A DNA stretch of 64,000 nt from Candidatus Brocadia sp. WS118 (lineage in GTDB: Bacteria; Planctomycetota; Brocadiia; Brocadiales; Brocadiaceae), in assembly GCA_007618135.1 (NCBI GenBank), contig PHFX01000148.1, positions 83,099 to 147,098 on the forward strand, written 5' to 3'. A program made the translations under genes and the position numbers. Each line of letters starts with the position of its first letter. The first letter of the stretch is position 1. This document shows positions 52,076 to 61,166 of the stretch, in pieces. The notes below the pieces were generated by a model. The model was given only the letters and a program-made list of their open reading frames with translations, did no database searches and was not told where the DNA came from.

Positions 52076-52210
52076 TATAGTAAACGTATTAAATAAGTTG
52101 ACCTTCTGTTCCTCGGTGTCATTCCCACGCAAGTGGAAATCCGGGAAAGTAGCGAAAGACTTGATTCCTGCTTTCGCAGGAATGACAACTTACTTTTTTC
52201 GTTCACGATA
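52076..52210. repeat. 135-nt inverted-repeat element with TATAGTAAACG ends (copy B)
   Basis: The left 24 nt are identical to copy A at 36056 (TATAGTAAACGTATTAAATAAGTT), the right end is AACTTACTTTTTTCGTTCACGATA, and the total length is the same 135 nt. The core is different: TGTCATTCCCACGCAAGTGG...CTTTCGCAGGAATGACA. It separates the TPR gene from lptE. Confidence 0.8.
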
Positions 52211-52241
52211 ACTCAATGATGGTGTGTGTCTTTCTGGTCTC

Positions 52242-53168
52242 TTATTTTATTGCCTCAATCATCCTCAGGAATTCGATCCTTTCATTCGCTCTTTCTGCCC
52301 AGATGGTGTCTGGAAAATCAGCCTTAACATACTCAAAGTACATGGCAGCAGAAACAGGCTTCTTTTGCCGAAGATAAAACTCTCCGATATTATACTCCCT
52401 TTCTGCCTCAATGATCCTTATTTCCTGAATCATCTTCTTTGCATCCTCAGTATGGATACCTTGGGGATTGGATACTAAATATTCTTCAAATCCCTCCCGT
52501 GCAGAGATCAGAAGGCCATAATTGCGTTCTTGCTGCTTCTCGTGATAGACTTTGGTAAGCGGTATCTGGTATTGAACATAAGGAACCCATTCACTCTTCG
52601 GATAATTTTCCAAAAACTTCTCATACGCATCAAGCGATTCTTCGTATTGACTAAGTTTGAAATAACAATCCGCTATTTTTATCTGTGCATCCGGAGCAAC
52701 AGGTCCTAAGGGATGCTTTTCTATAATCTTTTCGAATACGTCAATAGCCGCATCCTCATCAGTTTCCATTTGAGCGACACCCACCTGATACTCCCGTTCA
52801 AATACCTCCTCGGTCCTTTTGGTGCCAGGATATTTTTCCAGGACTTTTTCATACGCCCTGAGCGCCCGCTTAAAATCATGGTTGAGAAAATAGGCACGGC
52901 CAATATTTATTTGAGAAGCTTCTGCATATTGAGAATCAGCGGCATCACGGATAATTAATTCAAACTCCTTGATTGCAATGGTATATTTCTGTTCCACCAG
53001 GAGGGAAAGCGCATATTTGTAGCGTTGCTCCAGCGTGGTGATTGCGGCAGAGGGAGACTCCATCCAACCCGTTTCCCTGCTCCATATCCATTTCCCGTAT
53101 GCAGAGGGAAGCGCCAGACTAAGCACACTGCACATCAAGGGAAGGGCAAATTTAAATTTCATGGTCAT
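52242..53168 (-). CDS. BamD/YfiO-like tetratricopeptide protein
   Basis: 308 residues with a signal peptide (about 1-25, ending PSAYG) but no lipobox cysteine, unlike true BamD. At least five TPR-like helical pairs follow, for example YALSLLVEQKYTIAIKEFEL, INIGRAYFLNHDFKRALRAYE and IADCYFKLSQYEESLDAYEK. It is probably a periplasmic scaffold in outer-membrane or cell-wall assembly. It follows recO by 6 nt. Confidence 0.75.
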   Translation of the reverse strand: MTMKFKFALPLMCSVLSLALPSAYGKWIWSRETGWMESPSAAITTLEQRYKYALSLLVEQKYTIAIKEFELIIRDAADSQYAEASQINIGRAYFLNHDFKRALRAYEKVLEKYPGTKRTEEVFEREYQVGVAQMETDEDAAIDVFEKIIEKHPLGPVAPDAQIKIADCYFKLSQYEESLDAYEKFLENYPKSEWVPYVQYQIPLTKVYHEKQQERNYGLLISAREGFEEYLVSNPQGIHTEDAKKMIQEIRIIEAEREYNIGEFYLRQKKPVSAAMYFEYVKADFPDTIWAERANERIEFLRMIEAIK

Positions 53169-53174
53169 CTTGGG

Positions 53175-53924
53175 TCAAACCTTGATATATTTCCAGGAAT
53201 TGAGCTCCTTATTTAAGAGAGAGGCAATATAATATCTCAGCATCTTTTCTATTTCAACACAAATAGACGGCTGCAACCTGACACGATCTAATCTTTGAAA
53301 ATTCACCTCTGCCAATCTCCCGGCAATGAGCATCGCGCCGGGAGTAACCGGAATTCCATGGGTAAATTTCGTTTGGCATTTTTTACACAATACCCCCCCC
53401 TCCTTTGCGCTGAAACGCGCCCCTGTTGTCTGCTGAATACGGCTCTTACACTGTACACAACGTCCCCATTCAGGCAAATACCCCAAAATCTTTAATAGTT
53501 TTATCTCAAAGACCAATGAGCGAACAGTACCATCTTGATCCATTGATATTCCAGCTAAAGTATCCGTCAGGATATCAAAGAGTTGTTCGCTGGGGTCATT
53601 TTCCATAGTAAATTCATTGATCAGTTCGGCTATATATGAAGCTCTGTAGTATCTATCCAGATCGCTTCGAAGCGCTGGATAATTATTCAGCAATACCGCC
53701 TCGGTAAGCGTATGGAGAGAGGTATGTTCTTTTCTCATAAAGAAAATTTGATAATACGACAAAAGGTCTATTGCCCTGGAACTGTGTTTTCCTGATGAGC
53801 GCTTAAATCCTTTTGCAAGAGCACGGATTTTTCCGTAGCCATGCGTGTAAAAAGTAATGATTTGACTGGAATCACTATAGTCAGTCCTTCCTAGTGCAAT
53901 TGCCTCTGTTTTTAAGACCGGCAT
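53175..53924 (-). CDS. recO: DNA repair protein RecO
   Basis: 249 residues. N-terminal OB fold (TEAIALGRTDYSDSSQIITFYTHGYGK), helical centre, and a zinc site with CVQCKS and CKKCQ. It loads RecA at gaps with RecR. Lies between ybeY and the TPR gene in the purA operon series. Confidence 0.92.
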   Translation of the reverse strand: MPVLKTEAIALGRTDYSDSSQIITFYTHGYGKIRALAKGFKRSSGKHSSRAIDLLSYYQIFFMRKEHTSLHTLTEAVLLNNYPALRSDLDRYYRASYIAELINEFTMENDPSEQLFDILTDTLAGISMDQDGTVRSLVFEIKLLKILGYLPEWGRCVQCKSRIQQTTGARFSAKEGGVLCKKCQTKFTHGIPVTPGAMLIAGRLAEVNFQRLDRVRLQPSICVEIEKMLRYYIASLLNKELNSWKYIKV

Positions 53925-53945
53925 ACCAACGTAAATAAACGGTAA

Positions 53946-54386
53946 TTAATCTGGTACAGGAACACGATAGCCAAGCCTTGCCAGCAAATCACCTTCTCTC
54001 TGGTGCATTCTTTTTGCATCGCCCTTTTTTTTGTCATCATATCCCAATAAATGCAATACCCCGTGGATCAGATACAGGGCAATTTCTCCCTCGGCGGAAC
54101 ACGCACGGTTTTGTGCTTGTTGAACCGCCATTTCGACAGAAACAAGGATTTCGCCCGCGATGGTATTGTTAAGGGGAGATTCATGATACGCAAAACTTAG
54201 TACATCGGTGGCATAATTGTGTCCCAGAAACTTTTTATTAATTTCTTTTATGCCTTTATTGTCTATAAAAACAAGATTCAGTTCCGCATCCCTCTTCTCA
54301 ATTTTTAAAACCCTGCGAACCAGTTTTTTTATCTTGTTTTGTTCAATCGGATAGTGTTTTTGGAGATTGATAATTTCTAATTTCAT
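53946..54386 (-). CDS. ybeY: endoribonuclease YbeY (rRNA maturation)
   Basis: 146 residues. The metal motif reads HGVLHLLGYDD, where almost all family members have HGxLHLxGYDH, so the third zinc histidine is replaced by aspartate. ATDVLSFAY and GEILVSVEMA are normal. YbeY processes rRNA ends and takes part in ribosome quality control. Follows phoH by 14 nt, the usual neighbour. Confidence 0.9.
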   Translation of the reverse strand: MKLEIINLQKHYPIEQNKIKKLVRRVLKIEKRDAELNLVFIDNKGIKEINKKFLGHNYATDVLSFAYHESPLNNTIAGEILVSVEMAVQQAQNRACSAEGEIALYLIHGVLHLLGYDDKKKGDAKRMHQREGDLLARLGYRVPVPD

Positions 54387-54400
54387 TCGATAGTAAGATA

Positions 54401-55393
54401 TTATAACTCATACGCATCGACAATATCCTGAACCAGCTTGTGCCTTATGATGTCTGCCTTGGTCAGATATACAAAAGAAATATTCTTAACACTCATCAGC
54501 CTTTCCTGGACGTCAATTAACCCCGACAATTCTCCACCCGGCAAATCAACTTGCGTGATATCCCCTGTTACAACCACCTTTGATTTGACCCCCAGTCTCG
54601 TTAAGAAGGTCTTCATCTGCTTTACGGTGCAATTCTGCGCCTCGTCCAGAATAATAAATGCATCGTTGAGCGTTCTCCCCCGCATATAGGCAAGCGGTAG
54701 TATCTCTATCAGGTCGCTTTCCAGATATTTCTTTACATGCCCGACGTCCATCATATCCGCTATGGCATCATAGAGCGGGCGCAGGTACGGATTCACTTTG
54801 GCTTTAATATCGCCCGGCAGATACCCGAGTTTCTCTCCCGCTTCAACTGCCGGCCTGGCAAGCACAATCCTCCGTATGCGTCCACTTTTCAGGAAAGAGA
54901 GCGCCATCGCCACCGCCAGGTAGGTTTTTCCCGTTCCGGCAGGTCCGATACAAAAAACGAGATCATTTTTTTTAATTGCTTCGATGTAATGTGCCTGCCC
55001 CTCCGTCTTCGGTTTTATAAAAAGGCCTCTTTGAAATACGTCAATCGTCTGGCAGGTTCCATTCCCTGCATCACCCTTAGCATCTACAATGGTTTGTTCC
55101 ACGTCATCTAAATCCAACCTTCCCGTCGTGCGCACAATCGCCAGCAATCTATTTAAAACTTCAATACTGGTATCTACCCGTTCTTTTTCACCTTCAAGTT
55201 TCAGTAATCCATGGCGGGCAACGAGCTGCACCTTGAAGGCATCCCTCACAAGACGGAGATACCGGTCGTGACTGCCATATAAAATGGATGCTTCTGTGTC
55301 GTTCTCGAGGATCAGGGTATTTTGATACGTGAAGGGTTCTTGATAAGGTTCTTTGATTTCGGAATGTTTTTGGATTTTAACTTTTTGATTCAT
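54401..55393 (-). CDS. phoH: PhoH-like ATPase
   Basis: 330 residues. The Walker A motif GPAGTGKTYLAVAMAL (about 153-168), VLARPAVEAGEKLGYLPGD, the DEAQN Walker B and VVTGDITQVDLP are diagnostic. An N-terminal KH-like part precedes. It is a putative RNA helicase or NTPase linked to YbeY in rRNA work. It overlaps cdsA by 4 nt. Confidence 0.95.
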   Translation of the reverse strand: MNQKVKIQKHSEIKEPYQEPFTYQNTLILENDTEASILYGSHDRYLRLVRDAFKVQLVARHGLLKLEGEKERVDTSIEVLNRLLAIVRTTGRLDLDDVEQTIVDAKGDAGNGTCQTIDVFQRGLFIKPKTEGQAHYIEAIKKNDLVFCIGPAGTGKTYLAVAMALSFLKSGRIRRIVLARPAVEAGEKLGYLPGDIKAKVNPYLRPLYDAIADMMDVGHVKKYLESDLIEILPLAYMRGRTLNDAFIILDEAQNCTVKQMKTFLTRLGVKSKVVVTGDITQVDLPGGELSGLIDVQERLMSVKNISFVYLTKADIIRHKLVQDIVDAYEL

Positions 55394-56241
55394 AGTTCAA
55401 CGAACTTACACCATACGAAAAAATAATATGAAACGGGCAGGCTGACTAATAAGCAGTCAATGACGTCCAGCACGCCACCGAAGGCTGGCACCAGACGCCC
55501 GGAATCCTTTACATTAGCATCTCTTTTGAGAAGTGATTCCGCTAAATCGCCCAACAGGGCAGAAAAACCGACAAGCGTACCAAAAACGATTGCCCATGTC
55601 GCGCTCATCACCCTGACTTGGGGGACGAGATTAAACAAAACTGCGATCAGAACACTCGATGCCAGCGAAAAACAGGCGCCCTCTATCGTTTTATTTGGAC
55701 TAATGACCTTTGCCAGCTTACGTTTGCCATATTTTCTACCTAATAAATAACCTCCGATATCGCCAAACTTGGAAACGAGCAATACCAGAATTACAATAGA
55801 GAGTCCATGAGGAAAGTTGCGCAAGGCAATGGCATAGCTCAGGAGAAAAACGACATAAAAGATGCCGAATATGGTTACCGCAATGTTTTTTATCGCATCC
55901 TGTGTACCACGGGTAAAAGCCTGGATGAGTAAAAGCCAGAAGATGAGAATAACCAATATTTCCTGTCTGAAAAAACGGCAGTCGATACCGGTGCTTTTGC
56001 GTACGGATAACCAATAGGACACCGATAGCGCTACGCCGGCAATAATACCGGATATATAAAACGGTGAGAAACCGTTCTTACCCGCCATGCGGTAAAATTC
56101 GTATAAGCCAATTCCACCTGCAACAATGGCCAGGCATCCGAATCCGACATCGGTGCAAAACAGAGAATCGAACCACAGGATCCCAAAGAACAGCGCGAAC
56201 ATGACAACGCCGAGTGTGATTCTTGTCTGAAGGGTGCTCAC
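55390..56241 (-). CDS. cdsA: phosphatidate cytidylyltransferase
   Basis: 283 residues, about eight membrane helices. The signature is near the C-terminus: LGDLAESLLKRDANVKDSGRLVPAFGGVLDVIDCLL region (S-x8-K-R-x4-KD-x5-PGHGG type, here with PAFGG). GDIGGYLLGRKYGKRKLAKVISPNKTIEG precedes. It makes CDP-diacylglycerol for phospholipids. Overlaps uppS and phoH by 4 nt each. Confidence 0.93.
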   Translation of the reverse strand: MSTLQTRITLGVVMFALFFGILWFDSLFCTDVGFGCLAIVAGGIGLYEFYRMAGKNGFSPFYISGIIAGVALSVSYWLSVRKSTGIDCRFFRQEILVILIFWLLLIQAFTRGTQDAIKNIAVTIFGIFYVVFLLSYAIALRNFPHGLSIVILVLLVSKFGDIGGYLLGRKYGKRKLAKVISPNKTIEGACFSLASSVLIAVLFNLVPQVRVMSATWAIVFGTLVGFSALLGDLAESLLKRDANVKDSGRLVPAFGGVLDVIDCLLVSLPVSYYFFVWCKFVEL

Positions 56242-56954
56242 TCTTGTAGTCCGCCAAAACGCCGTTCCCGGCGTGAAAATTCTTTAATCGCCTCCTCCAA
56301 ATGTCTCTTACGAAAATCAGGCCAGCAGACGGGAGTAACCCAAAGCTCCGTATACGACATTTCCCACAAAAGAAAATTGCTTATCCGCATATCTCCGCCC
56401 GTCCGTATGAGCAAATCAGGGTCTGTCATCTCACTCGTATAGAGAAATTTCTTGAAGGTCTCCTCCGTAATTTCTTCTATGCCCATTTTCCCGGCTGTAA
56501 TACTCCTGGCAATATTTTTTGCCGCATCCACAATCTCAGAACGCCCTCCATAATTGAGCGCAAGACAAAGCACCATTCCGGTGTTGTTCTTGCTTTCATC
56601 GATACTGATGGCGAGTTCCCTCTGCACATCCTCAGGAAGACCGTCTATTCTGCCAATTGCGGTTAAGCGAACATTGTTTTCTTCAATCTCGTCCCGTTCC
56701 CTGATAAGAAAATCTTTCAGGAGTTTCATCAACAAATTTACTTCACGTTTTGGTCTCTTCCAATTTTCCTGGGAAAAGGCATACAACGTGAGCTGTTGTA
56801 AATGCCTTTTTGCACATTCGCGCGTAATTTCCCTGACAGACTCCACCCCCTCCCGATGCCCGCGAATTCTTACCAATCCCCTCCGTCTTGCCCATCGCCC
56901 ATTCCCGTCCATAATAATTGCAATGTGAGAAGGCACATGCCCATTTTCGCTCAT
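56238..56954 (-). CDS. uppS: isoprenyl (undecaprenyl) diphosphate synthase
   Basis: 238 residues. IIMDGNGRWARRRGL carries the catalytic Asp; HREGVESVREI, TLYAFSQENWKRP, LALNYGGRSEIVDA and PDLLIRTGGDMRISNFLLWE follow. It makes the C55 carrier lipid of cell-wall synthesis, in agreement with murA in this window. Overlaps purA and cdsA by 4 nt. Confidence 0.96.
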   Translation of the reverse strand: MSENGHVPSHIAIIMDGNGRWARRRGLVRIRGHREGVESVREITRECAKRHLQQLTLYAFSQENWKRPKREVNLLMKLLKDFLIRERDEIEENNVRLTAIGRIDGLPEDVQRELAISIDESKNNTGMVLCLALNYGGRSEIVDAAKNIARSITAGKMGIEEITEETFKKFLYTSEMTDPDLLIRTGGDMRISNFLLWEMSYTELWVTPVCWPDFRKRHLEEAIKEFSRRERRFGGLQE

Positions 56955-58246
56955 ATGAGATTTACAACCTGGCCCCGGTCTGGACCAACAGAAAGCATTT
57001 CCACCCTGATACCCAGGATCTTTTCCAGGGTGTTTATATAACTTTTTGCCTGAGAGGGAATATCCCGTTTATCACGCATGTTGGATGTGTCTTTCAGCCA
57101 ACCGGGTACCTCCCTGTACACCGGCTGGCATTCCGTGCGCGCCGCTAAATCTGTAGGAAATAGGTCGTACACGGTGTCGCCAAATTTGTACCCTATGCAT
57201 ATCTTTATCGTTTTTTGTTCGTCCAATACATCCAGCTTTGTCAACACGGCGCTGTCCACACCGCTCACCATGATTGCATGTTTTACCGCCACCGCATCAA
57301 ACCAGCCGCAGCGCCTTGGCCTCCCGGTCGTAGCGCCATATTCGCCCCCCTTTTTTCTCAGATATTCACCTAACGCATCGTTCAATTCGGAAGGGAAAGG
57401 ACCGCTGCCAACCCGTGTCGTATAGGATTTCATAATGCCAAGCACCTTATGAATCTGCTTGGGGCTAATACCGGTACCAACCGCAGCGCCCCCGGCAGTC
57501 ACCGAAGAAGAGGTAATAAAGGGATATGTCCCAAAATCCACGTCGAGCAGCGAACCCTGAGCGCCTTCAAATAAGATCTTTTTTTTTGCCTTTATGGCGT
57601 TATCCATAAACACTACCGTATTACACACGAAAGGCCGTATCTGCTCTGCATATTCGCAATAGGCGTCATACATATCCTTCCATAATAATGCCTCAGCATC
57701 ATGCAAACGCACGAGTATCTTGTTTTTTTCCTCGACGACTTTTTTCAGCCTTTGTTTGAAATGATCAGGATGGTAAAGATCAGCTACCCGGATGCCGTTG
57801 CGCGCCATCTTATCGGTATAACAGGGACCGATACCCCTGCGGGTTGTACCAATCTTATCATCGCCTTTTTCCGATTCAGACAGTTCATCGAACTTTTTAT
57901 GGTAGGGAAACACGAGATGTGCCAGCTCACTGATGCGGAGATTGCTGCCTACTTCTATATTTTTCCCCCGCAACTCGTCAATTTCTTGCAGTAATTGGAG
58001 GGGATCGAGGGCTACTCCGCTGCCGATGACACAACATTTATTTTTTCTGAGGATACCTGAAGGAATGAGGTGTAAGACGAATTTTTCGTTATTTACGATA
58101 ACCGTATGACCTGCGTTGCTGCCACCCTGGTATCTAACGATGATATCGAACGACTCGGTGAGTATATCAACAATCTTACCTTTCCCTTCGTCTCCCCACT
58201 GGAGACCAACAAGACAGGTATTCATGCCTCTATTTTCATTTTCCAT
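56951..58246 (-). CDS. purA: adenylosuccinate synthetase
   Basis: 431 residues. QWGDEGKGKIVD, GGSNAGHTV, GTTRRGIGPCYTDK, FEGAQGSLLDVDFGTYPF and TGRPRRCGWFD are canonical PurA motifs. It joins IMP and aspartate with GTP. The alternative ATG at 58225 starts the conserved text at once, but the ribosome site there is very close. First gene of the purA-uppS-cdsA-phoH-ybeY-recO series, with a consensus promoter 50 nt upstream. Confidence 0.96.
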   Translation of the reverse strand: MENENRGMNTCLVGLQWGDEGKGKIVDILTESFDIIVRYQGGSNAGHTVIVNNEKFVLHLIPSGILRKNKCCVIGSGVALDPLQLLQEIDELRGKNIEVGSNLRISELAHLVFPYHKKFDELSESEKGDDKIGTTRRGIGPCYTDKMARNGIRVADLYHPDHFKQRLKKVVEEKNKILVRLHDAEALLWKDMYDAYCEYAEQIRPFVCNTVVFMDNAIKAKKKILFEGAQGSLLDVDFGTYPFITSSSVTAGGAAVGTGISPKQIHKVLGIMKSYTTRVGSGPFPSELNDALGEYLRKKGGEYGATTGRPRRCGWFDAVAVKHAIMVSGVDSAVLTKLDVLDEQKTIKICIGYKFGDTVYDLFPTDLAARTECQPVYREVPGWLKDTSNMRDKRDIPSQAKSYINTLEKILGIRVEMLSVGPDRGQVVNLI

Positions 58247-58296
58247 AAAAATTTGGCAAAACCCTCAGAATTCCTTGTGAATTAAGCTTTTACCGA

Positions 58297-58325
58297 ATTA
58301 TAAAAAATGGGGTAATGAATGTCAA
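58297..58325 (-). promoter_or_regulatory. consensus sigma70 promoter of the purA operon
   Basis: On the minus strand TTGACA (58325-58320), a 17-nt spacer, and TATAAT (58302-58297). Both hexamers are perfect. Transcription would start near 58290, about 45 nt before purA. Confidence 0.82.
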
Positions 58326-58508
58326 GGGAATACACGTTCATAGCCCTGTTTAAGAATTTTTTACAAACTTATTAAAATACAAGGATATGAAGCTTGCATA
58401 TATGAGGTTTTATGGTAAACTTTGTTTTTGGTTTTTTGAATCCACACAGGACAAAACTATTTTATAACAATTGAGTTTTTTTAAATTACGAAAGCAGGAG
58501 AAGAAAAA

Positions 58509-58871
58509 ATGATGAATACATATATCACGGTTGTATTTCTTTCTCTTTTATGCGCCTTGTCATTTTATGGGTGTAGCCAAAAACAAACAGCCTTGATGGA
58601 AAAAGACGGCATCTGGGCTGTATATGAGAGGGAATGCCGAAAGTGCCACAAGCTTAATGGAAGAGGGACTATCGTAGGACGATTCATTTACAAAATGCCG
58701 GATTTTACCGACACCAAATGGCAGGACAATGCCTCTGATTCACGGTTAATTATTTCCGTGGCAAATGGTAAAAGGAAAATGCCGGGCTATAAGGGAAAAC
58801 TGACGGACGAGGAGATTGTTGATCTCGTCAAGGTGTGCGTCAGGAGTTTTTATCCACCCGCAGCACAGTAA
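58509..58871 (+). CDS. monoheme c-type cytochrome lipoprotein
   Basis: 120 residues. The signal peptide ends in FYGC (Cys22), a lipobox. One heme site CRKCH (Cys43, Cys46, His47) and a probable Met ligand in KMPGYKGKLTDEE make it a small class I cytochrome c. GCAGGAGAAG precedes the ATG. It would carry electrons on the outer face of a membrane. No adjacent redox enzyme; panD is next after a repeat-bearing gap. Confidence 0.9.
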   Translation: MMNTYITVVFLSLLCALSFYGCSQKQTALMEKDGIWAVYERECRKCHKLNGRGTIVGRFIYKMPDFTDTKWQDNASDSRLIISVANGKRKMPGYKGKLTDEEIVDLVKVCVRSFYPPAAQ

Positions 58872-58970
58872 AAAAATAACCACCTTGTTATTCATTTTTT
58901 TGTGTATAGTTCATAGAATACGCCGTATCAAAGCAGAGAGGTTAGCTTATATGGGAAATGAGTGTGAAAG

Positions 58971-59044
58971 ACAACCCCCTTGCCCCCTTTGCTAAGTGGG
59001 ATTTAGTGGTCGTACCATTTCTTAAGGGGGAATCAGGGGGTTGT
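58971..59044. repeat. inverted repeat ACAACCCCCTT...AGGGGGTTGT, in a 445-nt gap
   Basis: Left arm ACAACCCCCTTGCCCCCTT and right arm AAGGGGGAATCAGGGGGTTGT pair around a 34-nt loop. Same family as 41509-41588. The remainder of gap 58872-59316 has no gene; a candidate panD promoter lies at 59245. Confidence 0.7.
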
Positions 59045-59244
59045 TATCCATCGCTGCCTGTTCGGTAAACTATAGTTGATTAAGGTAAATTATTTTGCCC
59101 AGCCAGTTTTATCCAACAGTAAGGGTGTGAAAATGTCATGGTGAGGGCGTATTTTCGTACCACTACTATAACTCCTGGTGTCTTGGTGTCAGAAACAGAA
59201 AACATTCTTTTCCGACTCGTTCTGTGTAGGAAAGTTACTGCATG

Positions 59245-59272
59245 TTGATTTTGCCGTACTTTAAGATAAAAT
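59245..59272 (+). promoter_or_regulatory. candidate promoter for panD-lgt
   Basis: TTGATT and TAAAAT with a 16-nt spacer, 45 nt before panD. Two of twelve positions of each hexamer differ from consensus; a candidate only. Confidence 0.35.
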
Positions 59273-59316
59273 ATGCAATTGTATATTAAACAACGTCAGG
59301 TTTACGGAGAATAATA

Positions 59317-59673
59317 ATGCTACGTGAGATGTGCAAGGCTAAGATACACGCCGCAACGGTAACAGAGACCAACCTGAATTATCAAGGCAGTATTAGCATA
59401 GACAAGACGCTCCTTGATGCCGTGGATATTTTACATTATGAACGGGTACAGGTCCTCAATATTAATAACGGAACGCGGGTAGAGACCTATGTAATTGAAG
59501 GCGAGCGCAACTCCGGTGTCATTTGTTTAAACGGCGCTGCAGCGCGATGGGCACAGCCGGGCGATAAGGTTATCATCATCTCTTACTGCCTCATGGAAGA
59601 TAAAGAAGCAAGGAACTGGAAACCGAAGATTATTCTGGTAGATGTGAATAACAAGCTCATCGAAACCCTCTGA
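59317..59673 (+). CDS. panD: aspartate 1-decarboxylase
   Basis: 118 residues. The self-cleaving Gly-Ser bond is in [15 protein letters not shown], which yields the pyruvoyl group; [20 protein letters not shown] and [10 protein letters not shown] complete the match. It makes beta-alanine for pantothenate and coenzyme A. CGGAGAATAATA precedes the ATG. lgt begins 2 nt after its stop. Confidence 0.96.
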   Translation: MLREMCKAKIHAATVTETNLNYQGSISIDKTLLDAVDILHYERVQVLNINNGTRVETYVIEGERNSGVICLNGAAARWAQPGDKVIIISYCLMEDKEARNWKPKIILVDVNNKLIETL

Positions 59674-59675
59674 TC

Positions 59676-60536
59676 ATGAGAAAGATACTCCTCGAAATTC
59701 CCTTGCCTTTTTTCCAGAAAAGCATACCAATCTATTCTTACGGATTCATGCTGATGGTTGCCTTTCTGGTGGCCATAACGATTGCACGCTGGAGGGCAAA
59801 AAAAGAAGGTATTGACCCAAACAAGATTACCGATCTCGGAATTTATCTCGTTTGCGCGGGCATCCTGGGGGCAAGGCTCTTCTTTATTATTCAGTTCTAC
59901 AAGGAATATAAATACAGTCTTTTAAGCATCTTCAAAATTTATGAAGGCGGTTTGGTTTATTACGGCGGCCTCTTTGCTGGCATCGTCACCTTGCTTGTCT
60001 ACGTCAAGAAGCATCACCTGCCGTTCCTAAAGACCATCGACCTCCTTATGCCTTCAGCGGCACTGGGACTTGGCTTCGGTCGTATCGGGTGTTTCCTGAA
60101 CGGATGCTGCTTCGGAAAGGTAGCGGCTTACATCCCGTGGGCGATCCAATTTCCAAAAACCCTGGATAAAACGGGTATGGTAGACGGCAGTCCTGCCTTT
60201 ATTCATCAGTATGAACTCGGATTAGTTTCTCTCTCTGATACTCACAGCCTCCCGATACACCCCACTCAGTTATACTCATTTCTTGCAGATGTAGCGCTTT
60301 TTTTTATCCTGAGTGCCTTTTTAAGGTACCGGAAAAAAGACGGAGAAGTATTGCTTCTTTTTGGAATATTGTATCCCGTTATAAGATTTTCGATGGAATC
60401 GCTCCGGAATGACACCCCCCTGTTTTTCGGACTTTTTACCATAGCGCAAATTATCAGCATCGGCATGTTTGTGGTGTCGGTAAGCCTTTTTACCATCATC
60501 CGCCTTAAAAGTACTGGCAAGGAAGTCAGGGGGTAG
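59676..60536 (+). CDS. lgt: prolipoprotein diacylglyceryl transferase
   Basis: 286 residues with about seven membrane helices. The Lgt signature is GFGRIGCFLNGCCFGK; YSYGFMLMVAF, GARLFFI, EGGLVYYGGL and HPTQLYSF are further family blocks. It adds diacylglycerol to the lipobox cysteine of prolipoproteins such as LptE and the cytochrome encoded nearby. Translationally coupled to panD by a 2-nt gap. Confidence 0.94.
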   Translation: MRKILLEIPLPFFQKSIPIYSYGFMLMVAFLVAITIARWRAKKEGIDPNKITDLGIYLVCAGILGARLFFIIQFYKEYKYSLLSIFKIYEGGLVYYGGLFAGIVTLLVYVKKHHLPFLKTIDLLMPSAALGLGFGRIGCFLNGCCFGKVAAYIPWAIQFPKTLDKTGMVDGSPAFIHQYELGLVSLSDTHSLPIHPTQLYSFLADVALFFILSAFLRYRKKDGEVLLLFGILYPVIRFSMESLRNDTPLFFGLFTIAQIISIGMFVVSVSLFTIIRLKSTGKEVRG

Positions 60537-60611
60537 TCAGGGACGTGGGATTAAGAGGCTGTCAGAGAATATGAATTCGTTTGACAGGAAAAAGGCAATC
60601 TGAAGCAAGCA

Positions 60612-61082
60612 TTATATCCTTACCCCGACCTTTTTAAATTCTTTCTCACTATAAAGGACGACATAGTCATCTAATCCCGTCTTTTCCTTAATGGCTTGAA
60701 TTACAGCCTCGCACTCGGCATCGGTGTAACCGTGAATCATGGTAAAGACGTTGTATTCCCAGTCGGGATAAATGGGGCGTTCGTAACAATGAGTCACCTC
60801 TTCAAAACCGGCCATGAACTTGCCCACTTCGTCAACCCGCTCCTTTGGCACCTTCCACACACACATGGCATTGGCATTAATACCGATCTTGCGGTGGGCG
60901 ATAGAAGCGGCAAGACGCCTGATCTTTCCCGCGTCCAGAAGTCTTTTGAGTTTTTGCATTACTTCATCTTCGGACATTCCAAGCGCCTGCCCAATATCTT
61001 TGTACGGGGTTTTGGTGACTGGCAGTCCTTCCTGAATGTATTTAATAAGTTTAACGTCGCTGTCTTCTTTTTTTTGAGTCAT
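60612..61082 (-). CDS. ahbB: siroheme decarboxylase subunit AhbB-like
   Basis: 156 residues, Lrp/AsnC-like: helix-turn-helix (about 15-60, DIGQALGMSEDEVMQKLKRL) and an RAM-like half with ASIAHRKIGINANAMCVWKVP, HCYERPIYPDWEYNVFTMIHG. This is the AhbB/NirG-H family, whose two-subunit enzyme removes two carboxyl groups from siroheme on the alternative heme pathway. The HCYERP histidine is the family's catalytic-site residue. Third gene of the operon, 84 nt after ahbA. Confidence 0.9.
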   Translation of the reverse strand: MTQKKEDSDVKLIKYIQEGLPVTKTPYKDIGQALGMSEDEVMQKLKRLLDAGKIRRLAASIAHRKIGINANAMCVWKVPKERVDEVGKFMAGFEEVTHCYERPIYPDWEYNVFTMIHGYTDAECEAVIQAIKEKTGLDDYVVLYSEKEFKKVGVRI

Positions 61083-61166
61083 GGTTCAGTTAACAGTAAC
61101 AAACAATCCCTGTTCACAACATCCAGGGACAGGGTTTGCCCCTGCCATCCCTCACTGTTAAGATTC

